Below are positions 9,573-18,628 of a stretch of DNA of 64,000 bases, piece by piece. Below the pieces are notes generated by a model that was not told the DNA's origin, searched no databases, and saw only the letters and a program-made list of their open reading frames with translations. Origin of the DNA: CAWKOH01 sp963851245 (lineage in GTDB: Bacteria > Actinomycetota > Acidimicrobiia > Acidimicrobiales > Palsa-688); contig CAWKOH010000005.1 of NCBI GenBank assembly GCA_963851245.1, forward strand, positions 1 through 64,000, read 5' to 3'. The stretch's first letter is position 1, and the number at the start of each line of letters is the position of its first letter. The position numbers were made by a program, and so were the translations under genes.

Positions 9573-10205
9573 ATGGCAGAGTTGAGATGGTCCGGCCGAA
9601 AGGTGACGCTTCCCGCACCGTCGCCACTGGCCCGGCTGGTGGCCTGGCTCAGCGGTGTGGCAACCGGCAACGACCCATTGCTGGTATTCAGCACTCTCGG
9701 CAGACATCGCCGGCTGTTTCGATGGTGGCTGCCCTTCGCCGGCAGCCTTCTCTGGGGAGGCCAGCTCGGTCGTGCCGACACCGAACTGCTGATTCTCAGA
9801 ACCGCGTGGAACAGCGGCGGATGGTACGAATGGGTGCAACACGTGCCCTTGGCGTGGAGAGCGGGCCTCTCCGCTTCGAAAATCGCGGCCGTAGCCGAAG
9901 GTCCGGCTAACACGGAGTGGACATCCCGAGAGCGCCTTCTGCTGAAGGCCGCCGACGAGCTCCATGGGAATCAGGTGGTGAACGAGCAAACATGGAAGAT
10001 GCTCTCCCAGCATCTGACAGCTGAGCAATGCATAGAGCTGTGCTTCGTGGTGGGGCACTACGAGATGCTCGCGATGGCCCTCAACTCCCTCGGTGTGGAA
10101 CCGGAGCCGAGCGCCGTGCGAAAGCTCGACGTCGTATCCGCCTCGCTCACCGGTCGCTTGGCCCACCGCCTGCGATCAGCTCGGGTGGGTGACGGCCGGG
10201 AATGA
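9573..10205 (+). CDS. Carboxymuconolactone decarboxylase-family (AhpD-like) protein
   Basis: 210 residues. Residues 45-130 give the typical helical CMD pattern: GQLGRADTELLILRTAWNSGGWYEWVQH then ARLAGLS-type AGLSASKIAAVAEGP (long runs abbreviated). The CxxC of peroxidase AhpD is absent (NSGGWYEW instead), so a peroxidase role is unlikely; the family includes lactone decarboxylases and uncharacterised alkylhydroperoxidase-like proteins. ATG 9573 chosen; GTG 9537 in frame is possible. Box pair at 10204/10246 lies after it, serving the next gene. Confidence 0.75.
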   Translation: MAELRWSGRKVTLPAPSPLARLVAWLSGVATGNDPLLVFSTLGRHRRLFRWWLPFAGSLLWGGQLGRADTELLILRTAWNSGGWYEWVQHVPLAWRAGLSASKIAAVAEGPANTEWTSRERLLLKAADELHGNQVVNEQTWKMLSQHLTAEQCIELCFVVGHYEMLAMALNSLGVEPEPSAVRKLDVVSASLTGRLAHRLRSARVGDGRE

Positions 10206-10217
10206 GCCGAAAGTCCC
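10204..10217. promoter_or_regulatory. DosR-like box (distal of a pair)
   Basis: GAGCCGAAAGTCCC (reverse GGGACTTTCGGCTC), 104 bp upstream of the USP gene at 10322. It overlaps the stop codon of the preceding gene. Confidence 0.75.
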
Positions 10218-10245
10218 TACGACCGCTCCGGACGGAAGGAAATCG

Positions 10246-10259
10246 GTGACCTTTGACTC
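10246..10259. promoter_or_regulatory. DosR-like box (proximal of a pair)
   Basis: GTGACCTTTGACTC, 62 bp upstream of the ATG at 10322. Centre-to-centre distance to the distal box is 42 bp, four helical turns. Confidence 0.65.
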
Positions 10260-10321
10260 TGGGTTCAGCACAGACCGGCGCCGACTCTGTAAGGGACAGC
10301 TTGATCTCGGAAGGAAGAGCC

Positions 10322-10759
10322 ATGGTCGAAACCATCGTGGTGGGGATTGACGGCAGCGACGACAGCCAGCGCGCCCTGGCCTGGGCGGTCGAGGAGGCCC
10401 GAAAACGTGGCGCTGTACTCGAGGTGGTTCACGCCTGGGAGTTGATGGCGAGCGACACCATGGCGCCGGACCCGGCCCGGAGCGCCAACAGCCTCTTGAC
10501 CAGGTCCCTGGCCGAGGTAGACACCGAAGGAGTCGAAGTTCACCCCCGCCTCGTCCAGGGTCGGCCTGTGCCGAGTCTGGTCCGAGCCGCGGCCGAAGCC
10601 GATCTGCTCGTCGTCGGATCACGCGGTCGAAGCGGGATCGCTGCCGTCATACTCGGCTCGGTCAGCAGCGCCTGCGTTCACTACGCGACCTGCCCGGTCG
10701 TGGTGGTGCCCCCGGCTCGGCGGAGCTCTGTAGTGGCGTTGAGGAATGGACAATCATGA
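10322..10759 (+). CDS. Universal stress protein, single UspA domain
   Basis: 145 residues, ATP loop IVVGIDGSDDS (5-15) and C-terminal VVGSRGRSGIAAVILGSVS with the G-2x-G-9x-G(S) signature. ATG preceded by GGAAGGAAGAG. Its TGA overlaps the ATG of the downstream PPOX gene (ATGA), so the two are translationally coupled. The double box upstream mirrors the paired operators of strongly induced DosR genes. Confidence 0.93.
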   Translation: MVETIVVGIDGSDDSQRALAWAVEEARKRGAVLEVVHAWELMASDTMAPDPARSANSLLTRSLAEVDTEGVEVHPRLVQGRPVPSLVRAAAEADLLVVGSRGRSGIAAVILGSVSSACVHYATCPVVVVPPARRSSVVALRNGQS

Positions 10760-11175
10760 CCTGTGCTCGGGTTGAGAGCGATGAGCGGGCCCCGGCCATC
10801 CCTGGCGACGCAGGGGGCCTTCGGCGCCGACCCCTGTCTCGCGATGAGTGCCTCGGACGGCTCCGCTTGGGCACGGTCGCCCGCCTGGCCCGGACCGAGG
10901 GCGCGCTACCGCGGATCGAATTGGTCCGCTACTCCCTCATCGGTGAGACCATACTCCTCGACGCCGGCTCAGCGGCCTTGGCCAGAAAGCTCAACGGGCA
11001 CGTGGTCGCGTTGGAGAGCGGCGCTACGGGTGCGGACGGACCCGCGGACGCTTGGTCGGTTTGTGCTATCGGATCGGTGGCGTGCCCGCGGGAGACCCTA
11101 GAGGGCGAGACGGTGCTCGAGATGTACCCGAGCCTGGTGCATGGGTGGGTGGATACGGGGTGGGCGCCCGCCTGA
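10756..11175 (+). CDS. PPOX-type flavin-binding protein
   Basis: 139 residues. The split-barrel start is seen from residue 27: LSRDECLGRLRLGTVARLA, then IELVRYSLIGETILLDAGS and LARKLNGHVVALES, the usual pattern in which a lysine contacts flavin phosphate. End segment SVCAIGSVACPRE. These proteins bind FMN or F420 and often reduce quinones or other small electrophiles; the exact substrate is unknown. Translationally coupled to the preceding USP. Confidence 0.82.
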   Translation: MTCARVESDERAPAIPGDAGGLRRRPLSRDECLGRLRLGTVARLARTEGALPRIELVRYSLIGETILLDAGSAALARKLNGHVVALESGATGADGPADAWSVCAIGSVACPRETLEGETVLEMYPSLVHGWVDTGWAPA

Positions 11176-11218
11176 CCGCTGAGCATCACCGCCACGCAAT
11201 GGGCCATGCCAGATTGCT

Positions 11219-11701
11219 TCAGAGCTTGTAGCCGATGTTTCTCAGGAGTTGCTTGCGGTCGGCTACGTCGGCGTCGGTCTCGACTCCGGCCGGAGGCGAT
11301 CCGTCGATTACCCCGAGGACCCCTCGGCCCATCTCGCTACTGGCGACAACGACTTCCACCGGATTGGCGGTGGCGCAGAAGATGTGGCAGACCTCGGGCA
11401 CGGCCTTCAGCTGGTTCAACACGTTCACCGGAAACCCATTGCGCAGGAATACAACAAAGGAGTGGCCAGCTCCGATCGTATGGGCGTTCCGAGTCGCCAG
11501 ATCCACCAACTCGTCGTCGTTGCCCGAGCGACGTACCAGGCAGAGACCCGACGCCTCGCAGAAGGCCACCCCGAAACGCAAGCTCGGGCTCGAGCCGGCC
11601 AGGGCTTCATGCAGGTCCTCGACGGTCTTGATGAAGTGGGCCTGGCCTACGATTACGTTCAGGTCGTCCGGCTTGTCAATCGGGACGGTCAGCAATTCCA
11701 C
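11219..11701 (-). CDS. Adenosine-specific kinase family protein (PF04008-like)
   Basis: 160 residues with nearly the whole family pattern: VGQAHFIKTVEDLHEAL, RFGVAFCEASGLCLVRRSGND, IGAGHSFVVFLRNGFPVNVL and VCHIFCATANPVEVVVA. Structural work on archaeal and Thermotoga relatives suggested adenosine or AMP binding; the physiological role is unclear. GTG 11701 is chosen because GGGGAGG lies 5 nt upstream; the longer ATG form (11728) would include that SD. Downstream of the larA remnant on the same strand. Confidence 0.85.
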   Translation of the reverse strand: MELLTVPIDKPDDLNVIVGQAHFIKTVEDLHEALAGSSPSLRFGVAFCEASGLCLVRRSGNDDELVDLATRNAHTIGAGHSFVVFLRNGFPVNVLNQLKAVPEVCHIFCATANPVEVVVASSEMGRGVLGVIDGSPPAGVETDADVADRKQLLRNIGYKL

Positions 11702-11764
11702 CTGGTCCTCCCCTAGTGGTGGCCGCATATCCGTAACGGTGTTGGATTGTGACGCTATGAGTGC

Positions 11765-12466
11765 CTATCCCGAGAGAGTAGCTATCCGGTGACTTCCGGG
11801 CCGCCGTCCACAGCTCGTCGTATATGGGCAGCGGTCCGGACACCACCCGCCGGTACGGCTGATCGAGCCAGGTGATGTGGAGTTGGCTCGACAGATCCAC
11901 GGACGCCGGCCAGCCATCACCCCCGATAGCGCGCCCAGCCAGTGCATCACGTCGATCATCTCCGGTCCACCTATGCCTGGGAAGAGGTACTTCATGCCTC
12001 CAGAGAACCCGGCTACCTCATGAGGCAGGGTCGGTCCGACGACGATGATTCTGTCGGCTCCGACGACGGCCCGGTTGATCCTGACTTCCAGCGGCGCGTC
12101 AAGGCTGCGATGCCACACCTTCCCGGCAATGCGCTGGATCGTTTCTGCCTCGATGACGCCGAGCGAGGTCAGCTCCTCCTCGTTGCGCCATTCGTGATTG
12201 CGCACCGCAACGCGCCTTCCCGTGGACGCCGCCAGCGATGTCAGCCAGTGCACGTGCTTGACCGCGTCGGGGGGATGGGTGCCCAAAGCCACCATCACTT
12301 CCAGGGAGGAGGCCCGGTGCAGGGCTTCGACGAGTGCCGGCCGGACCTGCTCGAGCGGTAGTACCCGGGTGTGGTCGGGCACGAGGATCAGGATCCGCTC
12401 GCCCGCTACCTCGGACTCCAGCGCCGGGAACACGACCTCACGAATCTCGCTGTCGGACAGGGTCAT
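11765..12466 (-). pseudogene. larA-like (nickel-dependent lactate racemase family), degenerate
   Basis: Residues 1-185 are a recognisable LarA N-terminal domain: MTLSDSEIREVVFPAL, LVPDHTRVLPLEQV, ALGTHPPD (the His of the catalytic site), NHEW, GPTLPHEVAGFSGGMKYLFPG with IGGPEMIDV. After HWLGALSG near 11930 the frame is lost; another frame continues as VDLSSQLHITWLDQPYRRV and IYDELWTAARKS, then stops matching. Roughly 40-60 residues of the middle and the C-terminal end are missing, so this is a deletion plus frameshift, not one base error. ATG overlaps the SDR stop (ATGA). Confidence 0.8.
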
Positions 12467-13290
12467 AGAACGCTCGCCACCGAGAAGCCGCCATCGACCG
12501 GTATAACCGCCCCCGTGACGAAGCGGCTCGCCTCTGAGGCCAGCCACAGCACCGGACCCACCACGTCCTCAGCGTCGCCCAACCGGCCCATGGGTGTGGC
12601 GTCGACTATCCGCCGGCCTCGATCGGTCAATTCGCCGCCGGCATTCAGCAGCAGATCTCGATTCTGGCTGCTCAGAAAGAACCCGGGGGCCACCGCGTTC
12701 ACGCGCACGCCCGGGCCGATCACACGGGCCGTGTGGTCGGCCAACCAGCGGGTCGCGTTTTCGACGGCGGCCTTGGCCGCCCCGTAGCCGACCACGCGCG
12801 AGAGGGGACGGCCCGCCGCCATCGAGGAAACGTTGACGATCGCTCCCGTGCCGGCCCTGGAGATGACGCTTCCGAAGATCTGTATGGGCAGCAAAGTTCC
12901 CATGAGGTTGAGGTCGACCACGCCGCGGATGGCGTCGGGGCTCACATCGAAGAACGATCCGCCGGGGGCCACTGTCGCGTCGGCCCGGTTGCCGCCGGCC
13001 GCGTTCACCAGCACGTCGAGACCGCCCCACCGGCCGAGGATGGCGTCCAGGGCGGACCGCAGCTGATCCGGGTCGAGGACGTCGGCCGCCACTCCGATCA
13101 CCTCGCCTTCGTTGCCCAGCCCGGCTGCCGTATCATTCACAATTGCCGGGTTGCGGGCCAAGATGACGACCCGAGCAGCTGCGCGAAGGAACCCGCGGGC
13201 TAGAGCGCGACCGAGCACACCGGTGCCGCCGGTCACCACCACCACCCGGCCCGAGAAGTCAAAATTGGCGGTTCCGCCGGCAGAGCTCAT
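12463..13290 (-). CDS. SDR oxidoreductase, D-mannonate oxidoreductase-like
   Basis: 275 residues, classical short-chain dehydrogenase. Cofactor motif VVVTGGTGVLGRAL (residues 15-28), NAAGGN (near 94), catalytic Ser in VNVSSMAAG, and Tyr/Lys in GYGAAKAAVE. The C-terminal stretch (FFLSSQNRDLLLNAGGELT, then TPMGRLGDAEDVVGP and RFVTGAVIPVDGGF) matches SDRs annotated as fructuronate/mannonate oxidoreductases, suggesting a sugar-acid substrate. Divergent from iolB by 29 bp and overlapping larA by 4 bp, which fits a sugar-acid catabolic unit. Confidence 0.83.
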   Translation of the reverse strand: MSSAGGTANFDFSGRVVVVTGGTGVLGRALARGFLRAAARVVILARNPAIVNDTAAGLGNEGEVIGVAADVLDPDQLRSALDAILGRWGGLDVLVNAAGGNRADATVAPGGSFFDVSPDAIRGVVDLNLMGTLLPIQIFGSVISRAGTGAIVNVSSMAAGRPLSRVVGYGAAKAAVENATRWLADHTARVIGPGVRVNAVAPGFFLSSQNRDLLLNAGGELTDRGRRIVDATPMGRLGDAEDVVGPVLWLASEASRFVTGAVIPVDGGFSVASVL

Positions 13291-13319
13291 CGCCGCCCGG
13301 CGTCGATAGGGTCTTTGCC

Positions 13320-14204
13320 GTGAGCCATCCTCTTCACCTCCCCTATGGTACGAGTGCCGACCGGCTGGACCGGGTCGTGATCACGCCGGAGTCGGCTGGA
13401 TGGGCCTTCTGCGGATTGAGGATCGTCGAGCTTTCCCCAGGCGGATCCCGGCACCTGGACACCGGACCTGACGAGGTGCTGGTTTTGCCCCTGGCCGGAT
13501 CGGTCACGGTGGCATGCGGCGGGACGACATTCGAATTGACCGGCCGACCCGACGTGTTCAGTGGACCGACCGACTTCGCCTATCTCTCGATCTCCACCGG
13601 AGCCACGATCTCCAGCCGCTCCGGAGCCCGATTCGCTCTACCCAGCGCCCGTGCCGACCACTCCTTTCCGCCCGCCTACAGTCCTGCACGGGATGTGCCG
13701 GTGGAGATCCGGGGGGCGGGGGCAGCCACCCGCCAGCTCAACAACTTCTGCGCTCCGGACTCCTTTCCCGCTGACAAGCTGGTCGCGGTCGAATGCATCA
13801 CCCCGGCAGGTAACTGGTCGAGTTGGCCTCCGCACAAGCACGACACGGCCGGACCCAATGAAGCAGTGCTCGAGGAGATCTACTACTTCGAGGTTGCGCC
13901 GTCAGGCGGATCCTTCCCGCGACGCGTCGGCGAGGGTTTTGCCATGCACCGGCTGTACACGAAGGATGGGGAGATCGAGCTGTGCGAGGAGGTCAGGCAC
14001 GGTGACGTGGTGCTGATCCCCCGCGGCTTCCACGGTCCGTCCGCTACGGCCCCGGGTTATGACCTGTACTACCTGAATGTGCTGGCGGGACCGGCGCCGG
14101 AGCGCACAATGGCATTCTGCGACGACCCGACTCATCACTGGATCCGAGAGTCCTGGGCGAACCAAACGCCAGACCCCCGGCTTCCGATGCACGGCGCACC
14201 CTGA
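13320..14204 (+). CDS. iolB: 5-deoxy-glucuronate isomerase (IolB)
   Basis: 294 residues, typical for IolB, which converts 5-deoxy-D-glucuronate to 5-dehydro-2-deoxy-D-gluconate in myo-inositol catabolism. Double-cupin fold; metal ligands in the C-terminal cupin are visible in SSWPPHKHDT and LEEIYYFEV, with a further His in IPRGFHGPS. GTG start. No other iol genes are present, only the mannonate-type SDR and larA remnant divergent to it, so it may work in a uronate or inositol route completed elsewhere. Confidence 0.88.
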   Translation: MSHPLHLPYGTSADRLDRVVITPESAGWAFCGLRIVELSPGGSRHLDTGPDEVLVLPLAGSVTVACGGTTFELTGRPDVFSGPTDFAYLSISTGATISSRSGARFALPSARADHSFPPAYSPARDVPVEIRGAGAATRQLNNFCAPDSFPADKLVAVECITPAGNWSSWPPHKHDTAGPNEAVLEEIYYFEVAPSGGSFPRRVGEGFAMHRLYTKDGEIELCEEVRHGDVVLIPRGFHGPSATAPGYDLYYLNVLAGPAPERTMAFCDDPTHHWIRESWANQTPDPRLPMHGAP

Positions 14205-14242
14205 CCCTCGATCGCTGAAAGGGCAGGGCGATCCGGACGGGT

Positions 14243-15589
14243 TCAGAGAACGGCGCTGATCCAGGCCAGTGGATACCCCGGTGAACCGGCCGGGATCAGC
14301 TTCCGGGTGGTCTGGGTCGCGTACAGCCACTGACCGTGGTGGTTCGCAGCTTGACTCTGGCAGACCAGGTCTGTTGAGCCGGGGGACCAGACGCAAGCAC
14401 CGAAGGTGGTTTCGGGTGCAGGGGGCACGACGGTGTACACCGCGCCGGTCTCGGTCCCGACAGCCAGCGCCGCGCCGGTGTCGCGGCCGGTGGGATAGGC
14501 GAGCTGGTGGCCGCCCGGCGACCACACAACCTGGCTTCCGTTGATGGGACCGAGGCGTTTCGGGAAGGTACCCAGTAGGCGTCCCTGGCCATTGAGCACA
14601 ACCATGGCGACGTTCCCCGCCGAAGGTTCCAGCGGGGTGAGTACTACCGCGAGGGCGTCTCCCGTGGAATCCGGGAACACGCTGAGCCGCACCGGTCTCG
14701 TCGGCGATGACCCGACGTCCATGTTGAGCTCGGCAGCAGTGCTCAGAAGGAGCGACGGGTGGCCCGCTGTTCGAAGTTCGACAGCCGAATCTCCGCTGGC
14801 AGAGTGAGCGAGGCCAGCCTGGCCCAACCCGTTCGGCACGGATACGAACGCACCCAGGCTCAGCACGTCTCCGCCGGCGCTGTCTACTTTTCCGAGGTCG
14901 AACTCATGACCGTCGGTCAGCCTCACCAGGATGGCGGTGGACGGCCCCACGGCCGGGCGGGTCAGGGCGAGCACCGCTTGATCGTTGTCCGCGAAAGGCA
15001 TCGAGGGAGCCGGCGACGTTGCCCCGTCGAGGATTCTCGACACGGCGCTCGACCTGGCCACTGATCCGTCAGAAGTCACGGAATAAACACTGCCGGCCTC
15101 GTCGAGCAACCGTCGCCCGTCCGGGGAGACGGACACCGGAAGGAATGGAGATCCACCCGCTGGCACTGTAAGCCTCTCGACCTGTCCGCTGACCGGATCG
15201 ACCGATACCAACTCTCCCGTTGGCGATACGGCGAGCACCCGACCGGCGAGCGTCTTGATCGGCGCCGACACTGCGCCTTTCCCGGCGGACGGCAACAGGA
15301 AGGCCACCGTCAGGGCGGCGACAACCACCAGCGCGGCGGCAATCATAGCTGGTGGGCCGATCAGCCTTCCTCTGTGTTCGCTCTGCCCGGCCAGTGCATC
15401 GGCTCGTGGCTCGTCCGGGTCCGTGGGGTCATCGCGAACACCCTCCCGCGGAGGGGGCCACGGCTCGTCGGTCTCGTCATCCACCGATGAGTCGGGAATC
15501 TCCTCGGCGTAGTCGGTAGCGTGGTGGCACGCCGGACAGCGGGCGGCGAACTCTGACACCGACTGGCCACAACCGGCACAACGCAGCAA
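14243..15589 (-). CDS. Membrane-anchored zinc-ribbon/beta-propeller protein
   Basis: 448 residues. N-terminus is a zinc ribbon (CAGCGQ ... CPACHH, residues 4-22), then an acidic proline-rich linker, one membrane segment (about 78-100, IAAALVVVAALTVAFLLP), and a large extracytoplasmic part with WD40/TolB-like repeats (GRVLAVSPTGELVSVDPVSG; VSVSPDGRRLLDEAGSVYSV; VWSPGGHQLAYPTGRD; VWSPGSTDLVCQS). Function unknown; such layouts are seen in actinobacterial envelope sensors. TTG start with GGAG 9 nt upstream. Confidence 0.75.
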   Translation of the reverse strand: MLRCAGCGQSVSEFAARCPACHHATDYAEEIPDSSVDDETDEPWPPPREGVRDDPTDPDEPRADALAGQSEHRGRLIGPPAMIAAALVVVAALTVAFLLPSAGKGAVSAPIKTLAGRVLAVSPTGELVSVDPVSGQVERLTVPAGGSPFLPVSVSPDGRRLLDEAGSVYSVTSDGSVARSSAVSRILDGATSPAPSMPFADNDQAVLALTRPAVGPSTAILVRLTDGHEFDLGKVDSAGGDVLSLGAFVSVPNGLGQAGLAHSASGDSAVELRTAGHPSLLLSTAAELNMDVGSSPTRPVRLSVFPDSTGDALAVVLTPLEPSAGNVAMVVLNGQGRLLGTFPKRLGPINGSQVVWSPGGHQLAYPTGRDTGAALAVGTETGAVYTVVPPAPETTFGACVWSPGSTDLVCQSQAANHHGQWLYATQTTRKLIPAGSPGYPLAWISAVL

Positions 15590-15708
15590 TTCAGCGCACT
15601 CCGTGGCTTCCTACCGGGTTACGGCTCGCAATTTAGCTGCCAATGGCAACGGACTCGTGTCGGGTGACGACGAGGGGAGAGGCGCCGCCCCAGGCCGTGA
15701 GCCCACTC

Positions 15709-15885
15709 TCATCTCTGGTCCTTCAGCCATTCTCGGATCTCGTCTGCCAAATCGCCGACCTCGTCCTTGGACCAGCTATGGGGCGACCGGCGTGACGACC
15801 GCTCGTTGATCACGCCCTCGGCAATTGCGGCCACCCCGCCGAGAGCGACGAGGAGGGCCAGCGCGATTATCAGGAGATTTGCCAT
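15709..15885 (-). CDS. Small single-pass membrane protein, 58 residues
   Basis: MANLLIIALALLVALGGVAA is an N-terminal membrane anchor; the rest (about 23-58) is a charged cytoplasmic tail ending DEVGDLADEIREWLKDQR. No family recognised. ATG at 15885 is chosen because the longer open frame would overlap the box. A perfect DosR-like box lies 95 bp upstream, so it is probably induced with the island. Confidence 0.6.
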   Translation of the reverse strand: MANLLIIALALLVALGGVAAIAEGVINERSSRRSPHSWSKDEVGDLADEIREWLKDQR

Positions 15886-15980
15886 GGATACAGGTCTGTC
15901 ATCAGCAGAGTCGACATAACGGTTCGTCTCAGAGTTCGCGGTCCAGGGGACAGCATGACGCACCGACGCCGCCGGAGGAA

Positions 15981-15994
15981 GGGCCAAAGGTCCC
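15981..15994. promoter_or_regulatory. DosR-like box
   Basis: GGGCCAAAGGTCCC (reverse GGGACCTTTGGCCC), the same 14 bases as the site at 36457. It lies 95 bp upstream of the 58-residue membrane protein and just after the GH65 gene stop. Confidence 0.8.
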
Positions 15995-16016
15995 GCTTCG
16001 CAAACGCCCGACCTGG

Positions 16017-18419
16017 CTAGGAGATCTTCACCTCGAGCGTCTGGCCGGGCAGCACGGTGCTCGCCAGGCCTTTGACATCAATGGTGATGGGGGCCCCGGC
16101 GGCGGGATCCAGATGAAAGCAAGCCATCTCGGTCGTGAACCGGAGGTGCAGCAGATACCCCCGGTAGCGGACATCGAACTCTATCGAGCCCAGCTGGGGA
16201 GGGATGACGGGATGGAAGAGAAGCATGTCGTGGCGCAGTTCCAGGCCTGTGTAGCAGCGTTGGAGAAGGTCGATGAGACCGGCCATGGCGCCCAGATGAA
16301 CGCCTTCGGCGGTAGTGCCGCCGCGCACCCCCGCCACGTCTGCGTGGAGGCCGCGAACGAAGAACTCCCATGACGCCTCCCGGTCCCGCTGGGCCGCTAC
16401 CCAGGCGTGGACGACCCGACTGAGGGAAGAGCCATGGCCGGTACGCCGCCTGTAGTAGTCGAAGTTGCGGTCGACCAACTCCTCGTCGTGGTCGTAGCCG
16501 AGCCGCTCGAGCAGCCCTGCCAGCTCCTGGGCTGACAGGAGGTAGAACAGCATGACTACGTCGGCTTGCTTGGCCAGCTTGTAGCGATCCGGGCTGTCCC
16601 CTTCAGCCTCCAGGATGCGATCCAGGCGGGCGATATCACCGTAGGCGCTGCGATAACGATCCCAATCCAGCTCTTCGAGACGCTCGTAGCCCTCAAACTG
16701 GCTGATGACACCCTCATGGAAGCAGACCCGCATCCTTCGGCCGATCCGTTCCCATCGATCCAGCTCGGGGCGGTGGATACCCAGCCGGTCGGTGATCTCA
16801 CGGGCGAAGGCCGGCGGCAGCGCATCGAGCACATCGGCGGCCCGCTGCAGGCACCATACGGCCATGAGGTTGGTGTAGGCATTGTTATCCAGACCGGGTT
16901 CGTGGCGATCGGGGTAGCGTTCATGGAACTCGTCGGGCCCCATCACCCTTTTGATCTCGTAGCGGTCCAGGGAGTGGTTGTAGGTTGACAGGCTCGACCA
17001 GAAGCGGGCGATTTCGAGGATCATCTCGGCGCCGTAAAAGCGCAGGAACTGGATGTCACCGGTCGCCTGGTAGTAGTACCAGACGGAAGCGACGATGGCG
17101 GCGTTGACGTGACGTTGCAGACGGGACGGATCCTCTCGCCACCGGCCCGACTGTGGGTTGAGATGCATGGTCTGGGTCTCCTCCCGGCCGTCGCTGCCGC
17201 TCTGCCAGGGGAACATCGCCCCGGCGTAGCCGGCTGCGGTGGCCGCCCGCCTGGCCTGGTCGAGGCGGCGGTAGCGGTAGAGCAGGAGCGACCGGGCCAG
17301 TTCCGGGAAGCGCAGAATGAGAAAAGGAAACACGAACAACTCGTCCCAGAACACGTGACCCCGGTAGGCCTCTCCATGCAAGCCCCGGGCCGGGATGCCC
17401 ACGTCGAGGCCGATGGTGTTTTCCGAGACGGTCTGGAGGATGTGGAAGGTGTGAAGGTTGGTGAGTTGGGCCAGGTCGTGGTCAGCGCCGAGCCGTATGG
17501 CGCTCCGGCTCCACAGGTTGCCCCATGCCCGGGCATGGCGGCCGAGAAGTTCATCGAAACTTCCGGCCACGTTCCCGGCCCAGTCCCGCGCCTGCCACAG
17601 CGGCTCACTTATGGCCATGTCCCGGGAGGTGAAAAGGGCGGCGATCTTCTCGATGATCACCTCGTCTCCGGGCCCGACACGGGCCACCAGGCGCTGCTCG
17701 ACGCAGCCACCATCTGTCCTGGTGACCGGCGGTGGATCCAGACGCTGGCCATTGTGGAAAAGCTTCGTCCGAGCCGCCGTGGCGATGCGGACATGGGACT
17801 GGTTGGTCTCCACCTCCAACCACATGAGGTTGTCTTTGCCTCCCGCTTCGAGGGGAGCCAAGTGGACCGAACCCAGAGAGCGGTAGCGAGCAACGCCGTC
17901 GTTGGTTACCGTGCCGTCCAAGGCGCTCCTGACCTCAATGAGCCCGCTCCAGTTCTCAGGCACAACGGTGGTCTGCAGGGCGGCCAGGTGGGGATCGCGC
18001 ATGCTGACGAAGCGGCGCTGGGTGAGACGGCTTACCCGGCCATCACTGTCCCGCCATCTGGTGCGGCGCACCAGAAGACCCCGGTCCATCTCCAGCTGCT
18101 GATGGTGCGACAGGATCTCGTTGCCCTCGTCACCCAACCACTGACCACCTTCAGGCCGAACAGAGAGGCACAACCAGTTGGGCGCATTGACCAGGCTTTC
18201 GTTCTCCACGATCCGACCGGACACCTCGGCGCCCAGGCGGTTGTACACCCCGGCAACATAGGTGGCCGGGTAATGAACTCCATCGGCGACCGCTTCGGGG
18301 GCCGCCCCGCGCGTCGCGAAGTATCCGTTGCCGAGCGTGCACAGCGCCTCCCGCTGTCCTTCCATGGGGGGATCTTCGCCGTCGTAGCCCCACAGCCATT
18401 CATTGCCATGTGCGGTCAC
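16017..18419 (-). CDS. Glycoside hydrolase family 65 phosphorylase (maltose/trehalose/kojibiose type)
   Basis: 800 residues, full family length. N-terminal beta-sandwich (GNGYFATRGAAPEA, residues 29-42), (alpha/alpha)6 barrel with HGEAYRGHVFWDELFVFPFL near 345-365, and the general acid Glu in RVMGPDEFHERYPD (near 490). C-terminal beta domain from 720. GH65 enzymes phosphorolyse alpha-glucosides to glucose 1-phosphate; the sugar specificity cannot be read. GTG 18419 has GGGAGGG 6 nt upstream, better than GTG 18425. In M. tuberculosis the DosR gene Rv2006 (otsB1) carries a GH65 domain. Confidence 0.9.
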   Translation of the reverse strand: MTAHGNEWLWGYDGEDPPMEGQREALCTLGNGYFATRGAAPEAVADGVHYPATYVAGVYNRLGAEVSGRIVENESLVNAPNWLCLSVRPEGGQWLGDEGNEILSHHQQLEMDRGLLVRRTRWRDSDGRVSRLTQRRFVSMRDPHLAALQTTVVPENWSGLIEVRSALDGTVTNDGVARYRSLGSVHLAPLEAGGKDNLMWLEVETNQSHVRIATAARTKLFHNGQRLDPPPVTRTDGGCVEQRLVARVGPGDEVIIEKIAALFTSRDMAISEPLWQARDWAGNVAGSFDELLGRHARAWGNLWSRSAIRLGADHDLAQLTNLHTFHILQTVSENTIGLDVGIPARGLHGEAYRGHVFWDELFVFPFLILRFPELARSLLLYRYRRLDQARRAATAAGYAGAMFPWQSGSDGREETQTMHLNPQSGRWREDPSRLQRHVNAAIVASVWYYYQATGDIQFLRFYGAEMILEIARFWSSLSTYNHSLDRYEIKRVMGPDEFHERYPDRHEPGLDNNAYTNLMAVWCLQRAADVLDALPPAFAREITDRLGIHRPELDRWERIGRRMRVCFHEGVISQFEGYERLEELDWDRYRSAYGDIARLDRILEAEGDSPDRYKLAKQADVVMLFYLLSAQELAGLLERLGYDHDEELVDRNFDYYRRRTGHGSSLSRVVHAWVAAQRDREASWEFFVRGLHADVAGVRGGTTAEGVHLGAMAGLIDLLQRCYTGLELRHDMLLFHPVIPPQLGSIEFDVRYRGYLLHLRFTTEMACFHLDPAAGAPITIDVKGLASTVLPGQTLEVKIS

Positions 18420-18510
18420 CTGCACCCCTCCCAGGTTTTGCCACTAATCGTATTCATCCCGCCCTCCGTGCGTCAGTCGGCCGAGGTGCAGGAGGGCTTT
18501 GGGATGAGTT

Positions 18511-18524
18511 GGGACTTTTTGCCC
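18511..18524. promoter_or_regulatory. DosR-like box
   Basis: GGGACTTTTTGCCC, 92 bp upstream of the GH65 start and 105 bp upstream of the divergent VOC gene. Confidence 0.72.
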
Positions 18525-18628
18525 TTCCGCGACTGACGGGGAGTGTGATCCTCATGTGGTAGTGACTGATGGAGTCTCGAAGAGATCGGTCCCGCTCCGA
18601 CGTGCTCGATCAGGGATGATTAAGGGCC

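Noticed and set aside
13309..13322. GGGTCTTTGCCGTG near the iolB start
   Set aside because: Only the first half fits the box; the second half is wrong and the start codon falls inside it.
14203..14243. Possible terminator between iolB and the propeller gene
   Set aside because: No stable stem found.
17109..18536. Open frame of about 475 codons antisense to the GH65 gene
   Set aside because: It mirrors a well-conserved phosphorylase and has low-complexity composition; a high-GC shadow frame.
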